From contig CM066730.1 of NCBI GenBank assembly GCA_033961575.1, forward strand, positions 138,907,523-138,971,522: a stretch of 64,000 nt of DNA, written 5' to 3'. The notes under the pieces were generated by a model. That model had not been told where the DNA came from. It did not search any database and worked only from the letters and a program-made list of their open reading frames with translations. Source of the stretch: Aselliscus stoliczkanus. Its lineage: Eukaryota; Chordata; Mammalia; Chiroptera; Hipposideridae. Made by a program: the position numbers and the translations under genes. The first letter of the stretch is position 1. Each line of letters begins with the position of its first letter. Positions 1 to 11,479 of the stretch are shown here, one piece after another.

Positions 1-1254
1 ACTGGTGGAAACAACACCACAACGCAGGATGTGAGGCAGGCCCAGGAGGATGAGGGACTAGGGATGGTTCACACAGAGGAAAGGCAAAGGAAGAGGCAGG
101 AAGGACAAAGGCAGAGAACTGGGCGGACCAGAGAGCTGGCTTCAAATAAGTACCTGAAGAATCAGGGTGGAAGGTGAAGATCTCTTACTCTCTGTGGCTC
201 CAAAATGAAAATTTGGATTAGTTTGTGAAAATCACAGAGGCACCGAGTTTTCCTAAATACTATGGTACACTTTCTGGTAAAGTGCTTGGGTCCAGAAAGG
301 GCTGTCTCGCGGAGAAGGATGGATGTTTCATGGTCTCAGCTGGTGCATAAATACCTGTTGAGGATTTGGAGAAGGGATTCTTCTCTTTGGGTGAGAGACT
401 AGAATAAATGACTGGAATGAAAAAAATCCTTCTCAGTAATTCTAAGGAGCATCACTTGGACCAGGACTGCCCAGAAAGATAGGCTAATTTGGGGGTGGCC
501 GCAGCGCATTTGAGACCTCTCACCACCTGCCTCACCTCCCAAACATCTGGAAGTGCTTAGAAACAGCAAACACCTCCACACCCCTCTACGGGTGTCACAC
601 ATCACCTGGTCAGCTCTGGGAAAGGAAGCGCTATGACTCATAAATGTGAAGTTTAAGAACCTTGGCTACCTCGGAAATGTTGTGACAAGATTTCCCAATC
701 TCTCCTCTTTCGCTGCCAAATTTCTCTGGAAACTGGTGGGCCCAAGAGCCAGTTAATCTCACTACAAAGTAACCACAAAGCTATTGGGCATTTTACTGGC
801 TTTTCCCTGAGTGTAAAGCCCTTGGAAAAGAAGCCAACTCCCCGCTGGGAGAAGAGACCCGAATGAGAGGGGAACCATAAAGTTTGTAATTCATGATGAG
901 GAAGTCATGACACAAAGATCACCAAGAGAAGATCATGGACAGGGGATACTGAAGTGAAAACATGACATACACTTTTCAGGTGAAATTGTGGTCACTTTAC
1001 AAATCCTGATGAACTACAAAAACCAAGCAGAACCATAGATATCACAACCAAGCTCTCCTAAAATTCTGAGTCAAGCCCCACCTAAATGAGCAAGCACAAA
1101 CAGAGAAACTGTTGTCTCCAAAAGTGAAAAGATTGTCTGACTCAGTCCCCTGGGCAACCTGGACCCAAACTACACTCAGTTTCCATCCCTAAGTCTTTGC
1201 CCTATTCTCACTCTTGTAAGACTCTTTAGTAAGAGACTATACTGTCATGGAAAA

Positions 1255-1440
1255 GTGTAAAGGTTTCCTTCACCAGACCTGGGTTCAAATCCCTTCTCTG
1301 CTGATTCCTAGCTGTGTGACCTTATGCCTCAGTTCCTCATCATGTGAAAGGGGACAAGAGGAATTATTCTGCGGTATTGTTGGAAGGAGTACAGGGAATT
1401 TATTTATTAAGCATCTGGCACAATGTTGATGATCAACAGA
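1255..1440 (-). repeat. MIR SINE remnant (antisense)
   Basis: The stretch reads like reverse-complement MIR. It contains 'acctgggttcaaatccc', 'agctgtgtgacctta', 'cctcagttcctcatc' and a tail 'agcatctggcacaatg'. It is diverged, as expected for this ancient mammalian family. Confidence 0.75.
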
Positions 1441-2384
1441 CGGCGGTTCATATTAATAATAGAAACTATGAATGGGAAAAAAAGACAAGTGGAAGCAAAA
1501 CCAGAAACTTTATCCAAATACTTCTTCCACAACTTAATTTGAGGGATTGACTTGATTTAATATTTTTTAATTATAAACATTTTAATAACATTAAATAAGA
1601 AAACATATAGAGTGTACCCATCCCCTGGCTCTTTTGAATTCTAATATTTTATAATTCTTGACTCCCATTTTTAAAGAAAGAAAACATGGAAGATAGAGTC
1701 ATGTACCCTTATCTATTCCATTTTCTGCACCCCCACACCCCCAATCCTGGGCTGACTTCCCATTCTTTGGTGGGGCCTCCTTCCTCCAACTTGAGCTAAC
1801 TATCATCACAGCCCACTTCTCTCTCTGCCTTTGCGGCATTCTGGCTGAAGGATCACCTGCTTCCTCCAGGGCTCCAAGGTCCCTCTGAGGAGGAAGGGAA
1901 ACCATGACTGGTCTCTGGGCACTGCCCACCGTCTCAGAGGCTGATCCTGGTAAAGGCTGAAGCTGGTCCTAGTCAGGCCAGACAGGAGTGAGGGCTTTTC
2001 CCAACATGGCCCAGGCAGCCTCACAAACATCTTACCACTGAATTCCCACAATGTCTCTCAGAGGCAACCATTATTCCTCTTCTACAGAAGAGGAAGCCAA
2101 GGAGAAGGACCTGCCCATGGCCTGGCAGCAGAATTCAAACTCTCTCCTCACAGCAAAGCAGAAACACTGGAGACCACTTCCACAGTGCAGGGGACCTGGT
2201 GGTTTCAGGTGGGGCTCACTGTTGTGCCTTACGCAATGAACTAGTTTTTTGCTCTTCACAAAACCAAAACTTTTAAAAAAATATTTGTACAATTAAGGGA
2301 AAGAAAGAAGATCCACGGAACATGAAATGAGGCTCTAACCTCTTCACCCCTTCAATCTTTTTCCATTTTTGTTTATTTAGATGT

Positions 2385-2600
2385 ATACGTGCAGCGGATT
2401 CTAGGCCCGGCCCCACCACTTATAAGCATGTGACCATGAGCAAGTCCTTCCCTTCTCCTGCCAAGACCTGTTTCCACATCTGTAAAATAGGCATAATAGT
2501 ATCTTCCATCTCTACTCCCCGGGGGGATTGTAGGGATTTCAACAGATAATGGGAGTAGAAATGCTAAGGCACTATTTAGATATTCTCCATAGTCTTGCAT
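2385..2600 (-). repeat. MIR SINE remnant (antisense)
   Basis: It shows MIR antisense landmarks: 'ccccaccacttataagcatgtgacc', shortened here to its core 'catgtgaccatgagcaag', then 'catctgtaaaataggcataa'. The 3' part is degraded. Confidence 0.7.
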
Positions 2601-2739
2601 CCTGGGGGTCGGGATAATGAGGGCTCTCAGGCACCTCCCTCCCTAATCCCCAGCTCCTTGGACCTGATCTTCATCAGTCCCCACAATCACCGGCTTCGTG
2701 CAGAAACCTTTAATGATCTCAAATCATCCTCACATTCCT

Positions 2740-3210
2740 GACGCAGTTAATAATAGTAGCTAAGATTAATTCTACTTAGTATATATGCCAAACACTGTGT
2801 TGAGTGTTTTCTATTCTCTATCTTGAATCAGTAAAATAATTATGGATGGTAAATCTTTTTTTTATTATTATTATTATTAATCAAACACAGTTTAATTTTT
2901 GTTTTTTTGTTTTCGTAAATCACACCCTTGGATATAAAACTGATGTGTTGGTTTTGGTCTCATACCAAGGAAAATCAGATAATCGACACCAACGTAGAAA
3001 ACAGCACAAGACTAGATGAAGAATGAAGATGAAGAGGGGAAAACATGTTCTTAATAACAAGATGGGAAGTAATCCTGTTCACAGATGTGGGGGAAATGTA
3101 GGCATTATAACTCCCATTTTGGGCTCAAAGAGGTGATGTGACTTGCTCAAAACCAGTCAGTGAAGGATGTAAAAGCAGAACTTGAGGCAGTCTCACTAGA
3201 TCCAAAGTCC
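2740..3210 (+). repeat. MIR SINE remnant split by a later insertion
   Basis: The left half (about 2745-2855, 'taatagtagctaagatt' and 'ccaaacactgtgttgagtg') and right half (about 3085-3210, 'attataactcccatttt' and 'gtgatgtgacttgctcaaa') are consecutive parts of a sense MIR. About 200 bases of unrelated T-rich sequence separate them. Confidence 0.55.
2858..3065 (-). mobile_element. Possible antisense retroposed fragment of unknown source
   Basis: The insert begins with a T-rich/ATT-rich tract (2858-2880), like a poly(A) tail read from the other strand, and continues into about 180 bases of unique-looking sequence. Similar but imperfect flanks, 'gatggtaaatc' on the left and 'gatgggaagtaatc' on the right, may be an eroded target-site duplication. 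I do not recognise the source transcript. Confidence 0.35.
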
Positions 3211-4159
3211 ATTTTCTTGCACCCACACTGCACTGCTTTTCTCCAGAGTCCGTGCATGCTCTCAGCCTCGTCAGACCATACTCTTCCTCCCTATAGCCAC
3301 AAGGCTGGTAAAGATTGGGATCGTGCATAAAAGCAAACATAGCATGCAGGGTAACTCCCCAGTCTTTCTTGAAATGTATTTGGAGAGCAGGTTAGGGTGA
3401 GCATAGAGGTTTGTGGCTGAGGTAGGAGATGAGAATTGGAGCAGGAGAGAAGTGTAGAAAGGACCAACAAGAACATTCCTAGGAAGAGGATATTGATACT
3501 CAACATTCTGGGCACAACTCCATGTGAATTAACTTAAGAAACCTTACTGATGGCCTCCCATAGGGTTAGAGTGCTCAGGTGTGGTTCCTCCTGCCCTTGA
3601 TATACACTTGACAAGTCTGAGTTCATGGAATGCTTTTGTTAAATATTTAAAAAAATGAAAAGACCTAAAGCTAGCAGTGATATTTTGCTCACCTAGGCAG
3701 GAAACGGGTGAAGGGAGGAGAATCAGAGCTGGCGCTGCACTTCCTTAATAAACTCATCCTTGTGTTTGTGTGCCTGTTGGGAAAAGCTTGGCAGCACCAC
3801 AGACTTTTAAAAAGCAGTAGGATGGGGTGCTCATCTTGGTTCACTTCATCTTCCATAGAGGATATGGAGAACAGGCTCCTTTTATCCCCTTCGTCTCAAC
3901 ACTTTATAAGGATGGAAAAGGCCAAGGTTTGGAGACCGGTGAGCACTAGCCTGAGTAAGGCCCAGCCATTTAGGGCTCTCTATACTAAATAGTCAAAGAC
4001 ACCATTTGTACATTCCTCAGCCCTGAGAGCCATTCCCCATCAGCTTTCCTCTTGCCAGCCTGGGATGCATTGAAATATCAAGCAGGTGGCTCTCCCAGTT
4101 ATAGAGGATTGTGAATACCTAGTCAGTAGCTGGAAAAGTGAGAAAATAGGATAGTTATC

Positions 4160-4335
4160 TTTAAAATAAAAATGCAACCTAACATTTTTACGGTGTTTTA
4201 CAGTTTACAAAGCTTTGCCATCTACTATCTCATTTATTTAGATTTGATTCTCTGAATGACCTATGACATAGAGGTGCTATTATCTCCATTTTAGATGGGA
4301 AGACAGAAGCCCAGAAAAGTTAGTGTTGGCCGTTA
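4160..4335 (+). repeat. MIR-family remnant (sense)
   Basis: It shows 'ctatctcatttatttagat', then 'attatctccattttagatg' followed by 'ggaagacagaagcccaga', the central and 3' landmarks of MIR. Confidence 0.65.
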
Positions 4336-4566
4336 TCATGTATTACAGGAATTAGGAAAGGAGCACACTCCTGCATGTAATAGGGAGAACATATCAGGGA
4401 AGCCTTCCTGGAGGTGACCCAAAGGCTGAATAGAATAACACAGTTATGTACTAAATAGATGAAGAAGAGGAGACTCCAGGCAGATGACTTGACAAAAGCT
4501 TGAAAACATGAGGAAGATTGGAGAGGCTGGCAGGGGAAAGATGAAGATGATAATGATTATGATGGT

Positions 4567-4775
4567 GACCATGACAGCAGCTAACACTTTTATCTATGCT
4601 TACTAAATACAGATACTGTTAGAACAGATACTGCTCTAAGCAGGTTATCTACATTACTTTTCACACCTCCCTTGTTAGGTAGGTATTTTTATTATCCCAT
4701 ATCATTTTATAGATGAGTCAACTAAGGCACAGAGAAGTTAAATAGCTTGCCCAAGGTTATATAGGATTGTGTGCG
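4567..4775 (+). repeat. MIR SINE remnant (sense)
   Basis: Nearly the whole MIR core is visible: 'agcagctaacactttta', 'gatactgctctaagcag', 'ttattatcccatatcat', 'actaaggcacagagaagtt' and 'agcttgcccaaggtta'. Confidence 0.85.
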
Positions 4776-6346
4776 CGCTAACTTAAGAAGAATAAATTTC
4801 ATACTAGGAGCGAAGAATACCTTCTACTCTGTGCTTGAAGGGTTCTTAGCAGAGATGAGATGGGCACAGATTTGAGGTTTAGGAAAACTTCTTTAACACA
4901 TGGTGGACTGAGGGTTGGAGAATGGAAAAGAAACTGGAACCTGAGTAGGCTAAGAACCTGAACAGAGACAGTGATGTAGTGAGCCCAGGAGTATTCCCAC
5001 AATGCCTGGTGCTTATTATAAGAAATTTCCCTCATGTCTCTGCTTTTTCTACCTGCAAAGGGAGAATAATATATTTCCACCTACCTGCCTCAGGTATTGC
5101 TTGAACAGTCATGGGGTAGAGGCCTAGCTGGTTTTCATGTATTAAACCACACCCTTGTACTACTGCTGGTGTTCTTTCAATTCTGAATGTATAAATTGTA
5201 GAGGAGCTGGGAATAATTATAACTTGTTAATTATTGTTAATTTTACCAAAGCTTTGAAACTCTAGACTTTCTCAATGATTTAAAACAGAGATTGCAACCC
5301 CTCTGTCCCATTAAAGTAGCCACACAGTGTCAGACAAGCAATTTCCCACAGGTTCCATTCTTTATTTGCAGTGGTTTAGCTACCTATATGGGACACAGAA
5401 AAAGAAAACAATGGTTTGTTCTTTTAGAATGAAATTGTACAAAGAACTATAATCTTGCTGATTCTTTGTAAGAATTTGCTCCTTTTTTCCCCTCCCAGTA
5501 CCGAGTACATTCATAAATATTGTGTTTGTATGTATAAGAGGGGAAAAAAAAGTGGTTTATAGAACTCCTAACACATTGGACACCAGTACACCTGGGTTTT
5601 ACTCATGATACCATGAGTAACATAATCGCTCCCCAACCTTTCTTCAGATCTGCACCACGCTGTTTCCATAAACATTTATTTATGGTCTCCTAACCGCCAG
5701 GCAGAGAACCAAAGACCCCTCCCAGGAATCTGAGGGAAAAGATGGTTGGGCGACTTTAAGTCTCCAAGCCTCAAGTGCATCACCTATAAAATGGGTCTGA
5801 TAGATACCTGCCAGGACTGAGGTGAGGGTGAGATAATGTCTGTGAACTATAAACTATAAAACTGTGTGCTATGATGAGAACTGGGGAAATAAGCTAGGGA
5901 GTGAAAGAACTTAAGCAGGGATAGGGGTTGGGAAAGAGAAAAATGGGGAGAGTGGGGGGCAGGGGACAAAAGCGTGACAGTCTCCTGATACTTTTCAATA
6001 AAACTCCTGAGCATTCCAGCCCAGGAGAGCGACCAGGACGCCCAAAGTGCTCAGCCAGAAGTCGCTCCAAGGGCAGGTTCCGCCCCAGCTGGGGCCGGGC
6101 GGCCCGGGGCGTGTCCCAGGCTGCTCGCAGGTGAGTATCGGTTCTCCTCTCCCCGGCTTTCGGTCCAGAGGAGGAGGGACCAGCCTCCGCTCTCCTGATC
6201 CTATCGCGGGCAGCGCAGGGCGCGCTGTGCCTTTAGTGGGACGCGGGTGCCGAGGTGCTGGGGTGGGGGTGGGACGGTGCGGGATGTGTCACCCAAATAC
6301 CAGAGGGTGAGTTGGCGGCGGAACCAGCTGGGCAGGTCCGGCAGAG

Positions 6347-6354
6347 TATAAGAG
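6347..6354 (+). promoter_or_regulatory. TATA-like box of TACSTD2
   Basis: TATAAGAG lies about 120 bases before the start codon in otherwise GC-rich sequence, so transcription would begin at about 6375-6385 with a 5' UTR of roughly 90-100 bases. The start site is inferred, not observed. Confidence 0.55.
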
Positions 6355-6473
6355 CGGGAGGGAGCGGCCGGCGGCAGACGCCTGGAGACCGTCCCGGAGC
6401 GCAGAGCCGCGGAGCCCCGCAGATCCCCAGCGCCCCGTCCGCCAGCGTCCTGTCTGAGCCTCCTGGCCCCACC

Positions 6474-7448
6474 ATGGCCGGTGGCCCGGGTCTCGCGTTG
6501 CCGTCGCCATCGCTGCCGCTGTGTCTGCTGCTGCTGCTGGCGGCCGTGACCGGCCACACGGCCGCGCAGGACAACTGCACGTGCCCAACCAATAAGATGA
6601 CCGTCTGCAGCCAGGACGGCCCGGGTGGCCGCTGCCACTGCCGCGCCCTCGGCTCGGACTTCGAGGTCAACTGCTCCACGCTGACCTCCAAGTGCCTGCT
6701 GCTCAAGGCGCGCATGAGAGGCCCCAAGGGTGGCCGTGCGCTGGCGCGGCCCAGCGAGCACGCGCTGGTGGACAACGACGGCCTGTACGACCCCGACTGC
6801 GACCACGAGGGCCGCTTCAAGGCCCGCCAGTGCAACCAGACGTCGGTGTGCTGGTGCGTGAACTCCGTGGGCGTGCGGCGCACCGACAAGGGGGACCTGA
6901 ACCTGCGCTGCGACGAGCTGGTGCGCACCCACCACATCCTGATCGACCTGCGGCACCGCCCGGCCGCCGGCTCCTTCAATCCCTCGGACCTGGACGCCGA
7001 GCTGCGGCGGCTGTTCCGCGAGCGATACCGGCTGCACCCCCGGTTCCTGGCCGCCGTGCACTACGAGCAGCCCACCATCCAGATCGAGCTGCAGCAGAAC
7101 GCGTCGCAGAAGGCCCCCGGCGACGTGGACATCGGCGACGCTGCCTACTACTTCGAGAGGGACGTCAAGGGCGAGTCGCTGTTCCTGGGCCGCGGCGGCC
7201 TGGACGTGAGCGTGCGCGGCGAGCCCCTGCAGGTGGAGCGGACCCTCATCTACTATCTAGACGAGAAGCCCCCCCAGTTCTCCATGAAGCGCCTCACCAG
7301 CGGCCTCATCGCTGTCATAGTGGTGGTCGTGGTGGCCCTCGTCGCCGGCTTGGTGGTCCTGGTCATCAGCAACCGGAGGAAGACCGGGAAGTACAAGAAG
7401 GTGGAGCTCAAGGAACTAGGGGAGTTGAGAAAGGAACCGAGCTTGTAG
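6474..7448 (+). CDS. TACSTD2: TACSTD2 / TROP2, tumor-associated calcium signal transducer 2
   Basis: This is a single uninterrupted frame of 324 residues; the human protein has 323. TROP2 is a type I epithelial surface glycoprotein and EpCAM paralogue that affects calcium signalling, proliferation and junctions. In order: hydrophobic signal peptide (about 1-26); cysteine-rich N-terminal domain; thyroglobulin type-1 domain (about 71-146) with CWCV at 126-129; cysteine-poor domain (about 147-274); transmembrane helix (about 275-298); basic NRRK anchor; and a 25-residue tail ending KEPSL. All 12 expected extracellular cysteines are present: 35, 37, 45, 54, 56, 67, 74, 109, 120, 126, 128 and 146. 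The frame is open upstream to 6255, but ATG 6474 has a strong Kozak context (CACCATGG) and is followed directly by the signal peptide. The absence of introns fits the known retrotransposed origin from EPCAM. Sequons are N34, N66, N121 and N209. Identification is essentially certain. Confidence 0.98.
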   Translation: MAGGPGLALPSPSLPLCLLLLLAAVTGHTAAQDNCTCPTNKMTVCSQDGPGGRCHCRALGSDFEVNCSTLTSKCLLLKARMRGPKGGRALARPSEHALVDNDGLYDPDCDHEGRFKARQCNQTSVCWCVNSVGVRRTDKGDLNLRCDELVRTHHILIDLRHRPAAGSFNPSDLDAELRRLFRERYRLHPRFLAAVHYEQPTIQIELQQNASQKAPGDVDIGDAAYYFERDVKGESLFLGRGGLDVSVRGEPLQVERTLIYYLDEKPPQFSMKRLTSGLIAVIVVVVVALVAGLVVLVISNRRKTGKYKKVELKELGELRKEPSL

Positions 7449-8145
7449 GCACGGGCAGGGGGTACCGGGTTCCAGAACGGGATTTCGTACCGGGTCCCAA
7501 GTGACTCAGGCTTCTTGATCCTTGGCCCAAAGGAGACATTTCTCCTCCCCGTTCCCTGCCTCTTCCCCACCCCACCGAGCTTCATAGATCTTTGTCCCAG
7601 GGTCCCCTCTTTTTCTGACTTCTGTCTTGAAGGAAGCATGTCTAAAATCCCTTCCCTTTTTGGGTCCAATGAGAAACCTGACTCGAATGTTTAGCATCGG
7701 GTTACGTGTAAGAATCAAGTACCACAAACCTAGCATTTTTGCAAGTGATGCAATCGATGTTGAAGGCTTAAATGTGTTTAAAGGGAAAACAGAGCTTTTA
7801 CTATCTTGGTTTTTAAGTTACTTGATTCGCTTCACTTGTGTCATGGCCTTCCTGATGAGGAATCGCTAATTGGGCCAGTGTAGCATCCTCATTTACCATC
7901 GTTTGTGTTGCCGACCGCATATGCTTGTCACCGGGGAGGAAGTCTGGGTCAGCTGCCTGAACCCATTTGAGGGCGGACTCTGCCCCCACCCCAGAAACTC
8001 AGCATCTAGTGGTCAGCTTGCCCCTATTACAGCTGATACTAGTAATATTTCTTTTGTAAAAATGTTTGTACATATATTGTCTTTGATAATGCTGCTGTGA
8101 TTTTTTTTTTAAACATGGATTTAATAAAATGTGGAAAAGGCACAC
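7449..8145 (+). other. TACSTD2: TACSTD2 3' untranslated region
   Basis: About 700 bases follow the TAG stop. GC content falls along the segment, and it ends near an AATAAA signal. Open frames within it (for example 7627-7869) lack any recognisable domain and are treated as chance. The length agrees with the roughly 1.8 kb transcript usual for this gene in mammals. Confidence 0.75.
8123..8128 (+). terminator. TACSTD2 polyadenylation signal
   Basis: AATAAA sits just after a T-run and an A-rich stretch and is followed within about 30 bases by a G/T-containing region. It is the first canonical signal downstream of the stop codon, so cleavage is expected near 8140-8150. Confidence 0.75.
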
Positions 8146-8651
8146 TCTGAAAGATGGAGGTGGTGAAAATTTGCTCCAGGTTTATATCACTTTGGTCTCG
8201 TCTGTCTAATTTCCCGCGACTCAGATTTCTGATTTCAAATTCTAACCCTTTTTTTTGTTTTTTGCAGGACCTGGCATTTCATAGTGCCACTCTGGCAAAC
8301 ACCAGAGATGCATTAGCAGACTAGTATAAACATGGGTGTTTTGAAATAAGATTATTTGGAAACCTTCCTCAGACTGTAGGAGGGTGGGTGGAGGGAGGAG
8401 GCTAGAACTAGCTGCTGTTGTTGGAAAGGGGGACCAGCTTTAGGTTATCTCTAAACAAAAATTCTCCAGAAAAAAATGTTAGCTTCAGGAGCTGTATCTC
8501 TTTTGAGTCCTTGCCTTATTTGGAAGTAGGTGGTACTATTCCCATTGAGCCCGTGGCAATTTACTGAATCCCAAAGTGTATGGCTCTGAGAAAGTTTAAA
8601 AATTTTTCCCACGTAGTTACAGCCAGTCTGTAAATGAACTCTATGCTCTGG

Positions 8652-8652
<1 letters not shown>

Positions 8653-8690
<38 letters not shown>
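8653..8690 (+). repeat. (TG)19 microsatellite
   Basis: A perfect run of 19 TG dinucleotides, likely length-polymorphic. Confidence 0.98.
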
Positions 8691-8691
<1 letters not shown>

Positions 8692-10064
8692 TTTTCCTAA
8701 GATTTTACCAGTAATGTGCTTTAAAAACGTTTACTTCCTATTAGCTGTAAAAACTAGCAGCTTGTCTCTATGCTATCTCCTTGTTTTCACTCATTCACAT
8801 TCATTTCTGTGAAGCTGAGTGTGCCAGAAGTTCTTGCTGGGGTAACCTACAGGTAAACAAGTTCCTGCAGTTCCTGGGAAATTGCTGCAACAATGGGCAT
8901 TTAACAAAGGAGGGAGTGGTTGGGATATCCAAGAGCAAATAGCTAGGTCCAGGTCTTCAGTTTCTCACCCTGGCATCCACCCCATGTTTCTGCTCACACC
9001 CCTTCTCTGTGGCTTGTGCCTACCCTCCAAGACTGAAACACCTGGTAAAAATAGGGCAGAAGTAGCTCTCAGGTGCCGCCCTCACAGCTTGGGGCTGTGG
9101 CCAGTGTGCACTGGTCGAGTGGATACTTTATCACCAGAGATCTCTAAGTCTGTAACCATTCCTTTGCTGGCAGGCTCCAAAAATTTCACAGGCTCAAACG
9201 GGGCTTAACAGGGGAGAGGGTGGAGGTGGGCTGGCTTCCCCGCAGTGGGACAGACTGCCGAAGTACCCCAGGTTAGAATGGGAACCAGGACAGTGAGAGT
9301 GAGGTGCCACTGTTGGCTCCCTATGGTTTTCTTTCCTGATTCACTGAAGTGCCTTAGCTAAAGGAACTTTGGCAGTCATCTCTAACCTAACCCTTCATTT
9401 TACGAAGGAAAGGGTGAGTGGCTTCTCGAGATTAAAGTTTCTGCGGCACAGCAAGAACTGGAAAGTCTCTTGATTCTTTATCCAGTATTTTCACTCTCAG
9501 GCTGCCATTATTTCACGAGTCCTTTCAAAAAACTACCCCTTGACTGCCTACAAAATAAACAGATGAAGGATAGAGTGGGAGGCCGAACAAAGGAAAAAGC
9601 CCTGAAGAAGCCCCATTCCTTTATTAAAATGTTGCTTCTGGATCATTTCTAAGCTTCTGCATCCATGCAGGACCCTGAGGCCTTGCATTTTATTTCATTT
9701 AATAATTCTCAAAGCACTTTCACAGGTGTCATCTTTGAGACATTGGCTTATCAGAAGTAAACCAAGTGTTGACAAACCTGAGTTCAAATCCTGCTCCGCT
9801 GGGCATATGCTGCTCCATTTAACTCTCCTCAGTTGCCTTGTCTGTTGAAGGAAACTACAAATTTCTCTACCACAATTGCAAAGATTAAATGAGGTAATTG
9901 ATAAGAGTGCCTAGAACAATCTGGGCACTTAGAGTTCAGTATATTATAAATTTTCTTCTCTCCATTAGACTATGTTCATTTCTTGTGTCAGAAAACAGAG
10001 GTCCAAAGAGGCTGAGTAACTCATAATCACACATCCTCCATGTGCCAAAACCAGGATTTCAAAC

Positions 10065-10254
10065 TTTTTTTTTTTTTTTTTTTTAATTTTACTGGGGCCA
10101 CGGTGTGTTTTTCCAGGAACCAACAGCTTCAATTCAATTAGTTGTTTCAATCTAGTGGTGGAGGTCGCAACTCAGTGGCCCATGTGGGGATCAAACTGGC
10201 AACCTTGATGTTATGAGCACTGTGATCTAACCAACTGAGCTAACTGGCTGCCCC
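10065..10254 (-). mobile_element. tRNA-derived SINE, antisense
   Basis: The T-run at 10065-10084 is the poly(A) tail read in reverse. On the other strand the head at the right end reads 'ggctcag'-like ('ttagctcagttggttag', A-box) and then 'ggttgccagtttgatcc' (B-box), the Pol III internal promoter of a tRNA-derived SINE. The head, body and A-tail layout resembles SINEs I associate with rhinolophoid bats. Flanks 'tcaaac' and 'tcgaac' may be a worn target-site duplication. Confidence 0.8.
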
Positions 10255-10689
10255 TCGAACCTTTGGCTTTGGCCTCCTCGCCTAGGTTGCTATCCATGTA
10301 CCAGGAAGGTTGAGACAATTTTGTTATTTCCCTCTTCCAAGGAAAAGCCTCTCATACTTCTGTTTTGAAACTGAGCTTGCTTCTGCTGGGGACAGAACTA
10401 TCCAGAACTAGTTATTCCAGGGGTTTAGTCTCCATGTCCAGGATTTCCCCTCTGAACTTCCATTTACTGCTTCGTGTGCAGGCCTGGGGCTGCCCTGGGA
10501 ACGAAGGTGAGGAGCAGGTATGACAACTGACCCAGCAGGTTGCAGCTTGTCTTCTGAGTCCCAAGGCTCATCTGATTTCCTTGTTTGGTCACCGGGACTT
10601 TCTCCACTCTTGTTAGTTCCTTACTTGGGGCAATGTTTTAAAACCACATCATTTCTTTCTGCTTACATATTTTTGGCTTCACTATTTTC

Positions 10690-10815
10690 CAAGTAGACTC
10701 ACAGAATGTCAGAGCTGGAAAGAGGACCATTTAGTCCACCTACAAATGAAGAAACAGGTCCAGAGAGGAGAATGGATTTGCTCAAATCAGGCAGTGACAG
10801 GGCTACCCTAGAGCT
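10690..10815 (+). repeat. Ancient MIR-like SINE remnant
   Basis: 'cacagaatgtcagagctgg', 'ccatttagtccacctac' and 'aaatgaagaaacaggtcc' match a widespread ancient mammalian SINE type. A second member lies at 55063-55240. Confidence 0.6.
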
Positions 10816-11479
10816 CCAATGCCCTGGCTTCTAGCTTGTCAAATGTCTGTTCCACTTGTCTCTGTAATTAGTCTCCCGTTTACTTTAATTTTTTCCTTGA
10901 TCATTTCTGTTCTTAAATTGTAGTGGTTCTTTAGCTTTTTTTTTTTCCCTCCACCCCCCTCTTCCCCGCCTCTTTAGCTTTTTAATATCACTTAAATGGG
11001 AGACATACTTTAGCTAAATGTAAATGTATGAGCTTTGAAGGTACCTGGCCTTTCAGACTCCTATTTTCTTATTTGTAAAATAGGTAGCTAATATGCTTGA
11101 TTTTAGTGATTAGCTATAAGATATGAAAAGATTGAGTATATATTTCTTAAATGAGCACTCATCTTAGAATGACAGCAAGGCCCCCAAGAACCTGGGGGAA
11201 AAATAACTAGTAATGGTTGAGTTCTCTCCAGTGCAATATGAATAGCACTTTCACTACACTTTCTTAAGGGAACATCTCTGTCCCTAGACTTCTGCTATTA
11301 GGGGAACCTTGGAAGCTACCTATTTTCAAAGATGGAGCCACAGCCCTACTGGTTTATATAAAACAGCTGCCAATGCCAAGTAGGCCACTCACTTACAACT
11401 ACGATGTGAGAAAGAAATGTCTTTGTTTTCAAATTACATTATTATGGTGTCTCTGTAATAGTCTTTTGTTCTAGCATTC

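Larger units (their letters stand above)
1..6050. other. Intergenic region upstream of TACSTD2
   Basis: I see no convincing gene here. All open frames are under 95 codons, overlap repeats, and lack splice or family support. The stretch holds several MIR-type SINE remnants (listed separately), a T-rich insertion at about 2858-3065 that looks retroposed, and apparently non-repetitive DNA at about 1-1240 and 3300-4150. Two perfect AP-1 heptamers (TGACTCA) lie at 634-640 and 1138-1144. In other mammals the next gene in this direction is MYSM1; none of it is recognised here. Confidence 0.7.
6050..7480. promoter_or_regulatory. CpG island spanning the TACSTD2 promoter and coding region
   Basis: Base composition changes abruptly from AT-rich flanks to GC-rich, CpG-dense sequence. 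The island covers the upstream region, the 5' UTR and the whole reading frame. The GC-richness opens long shadow frames on both strands, which I rejected. Confidence 0.85.

Noticed and set aside
6201..7061. Long antisense open frames (286 and 248 codons) across TACSTD2
   Set aside because: They mirror the GC-rich TACSTD2 coding strand, have low-complexity Ala/Arg/Gly/Gln content, and have no domain or promoter support.
6692..7504. 270-codon second-frame ORF inside TACSTD2
   Set aside because: Its Ala/Pro/Arg-rich translation is a frame shadow of the real, fully family-matching protein.
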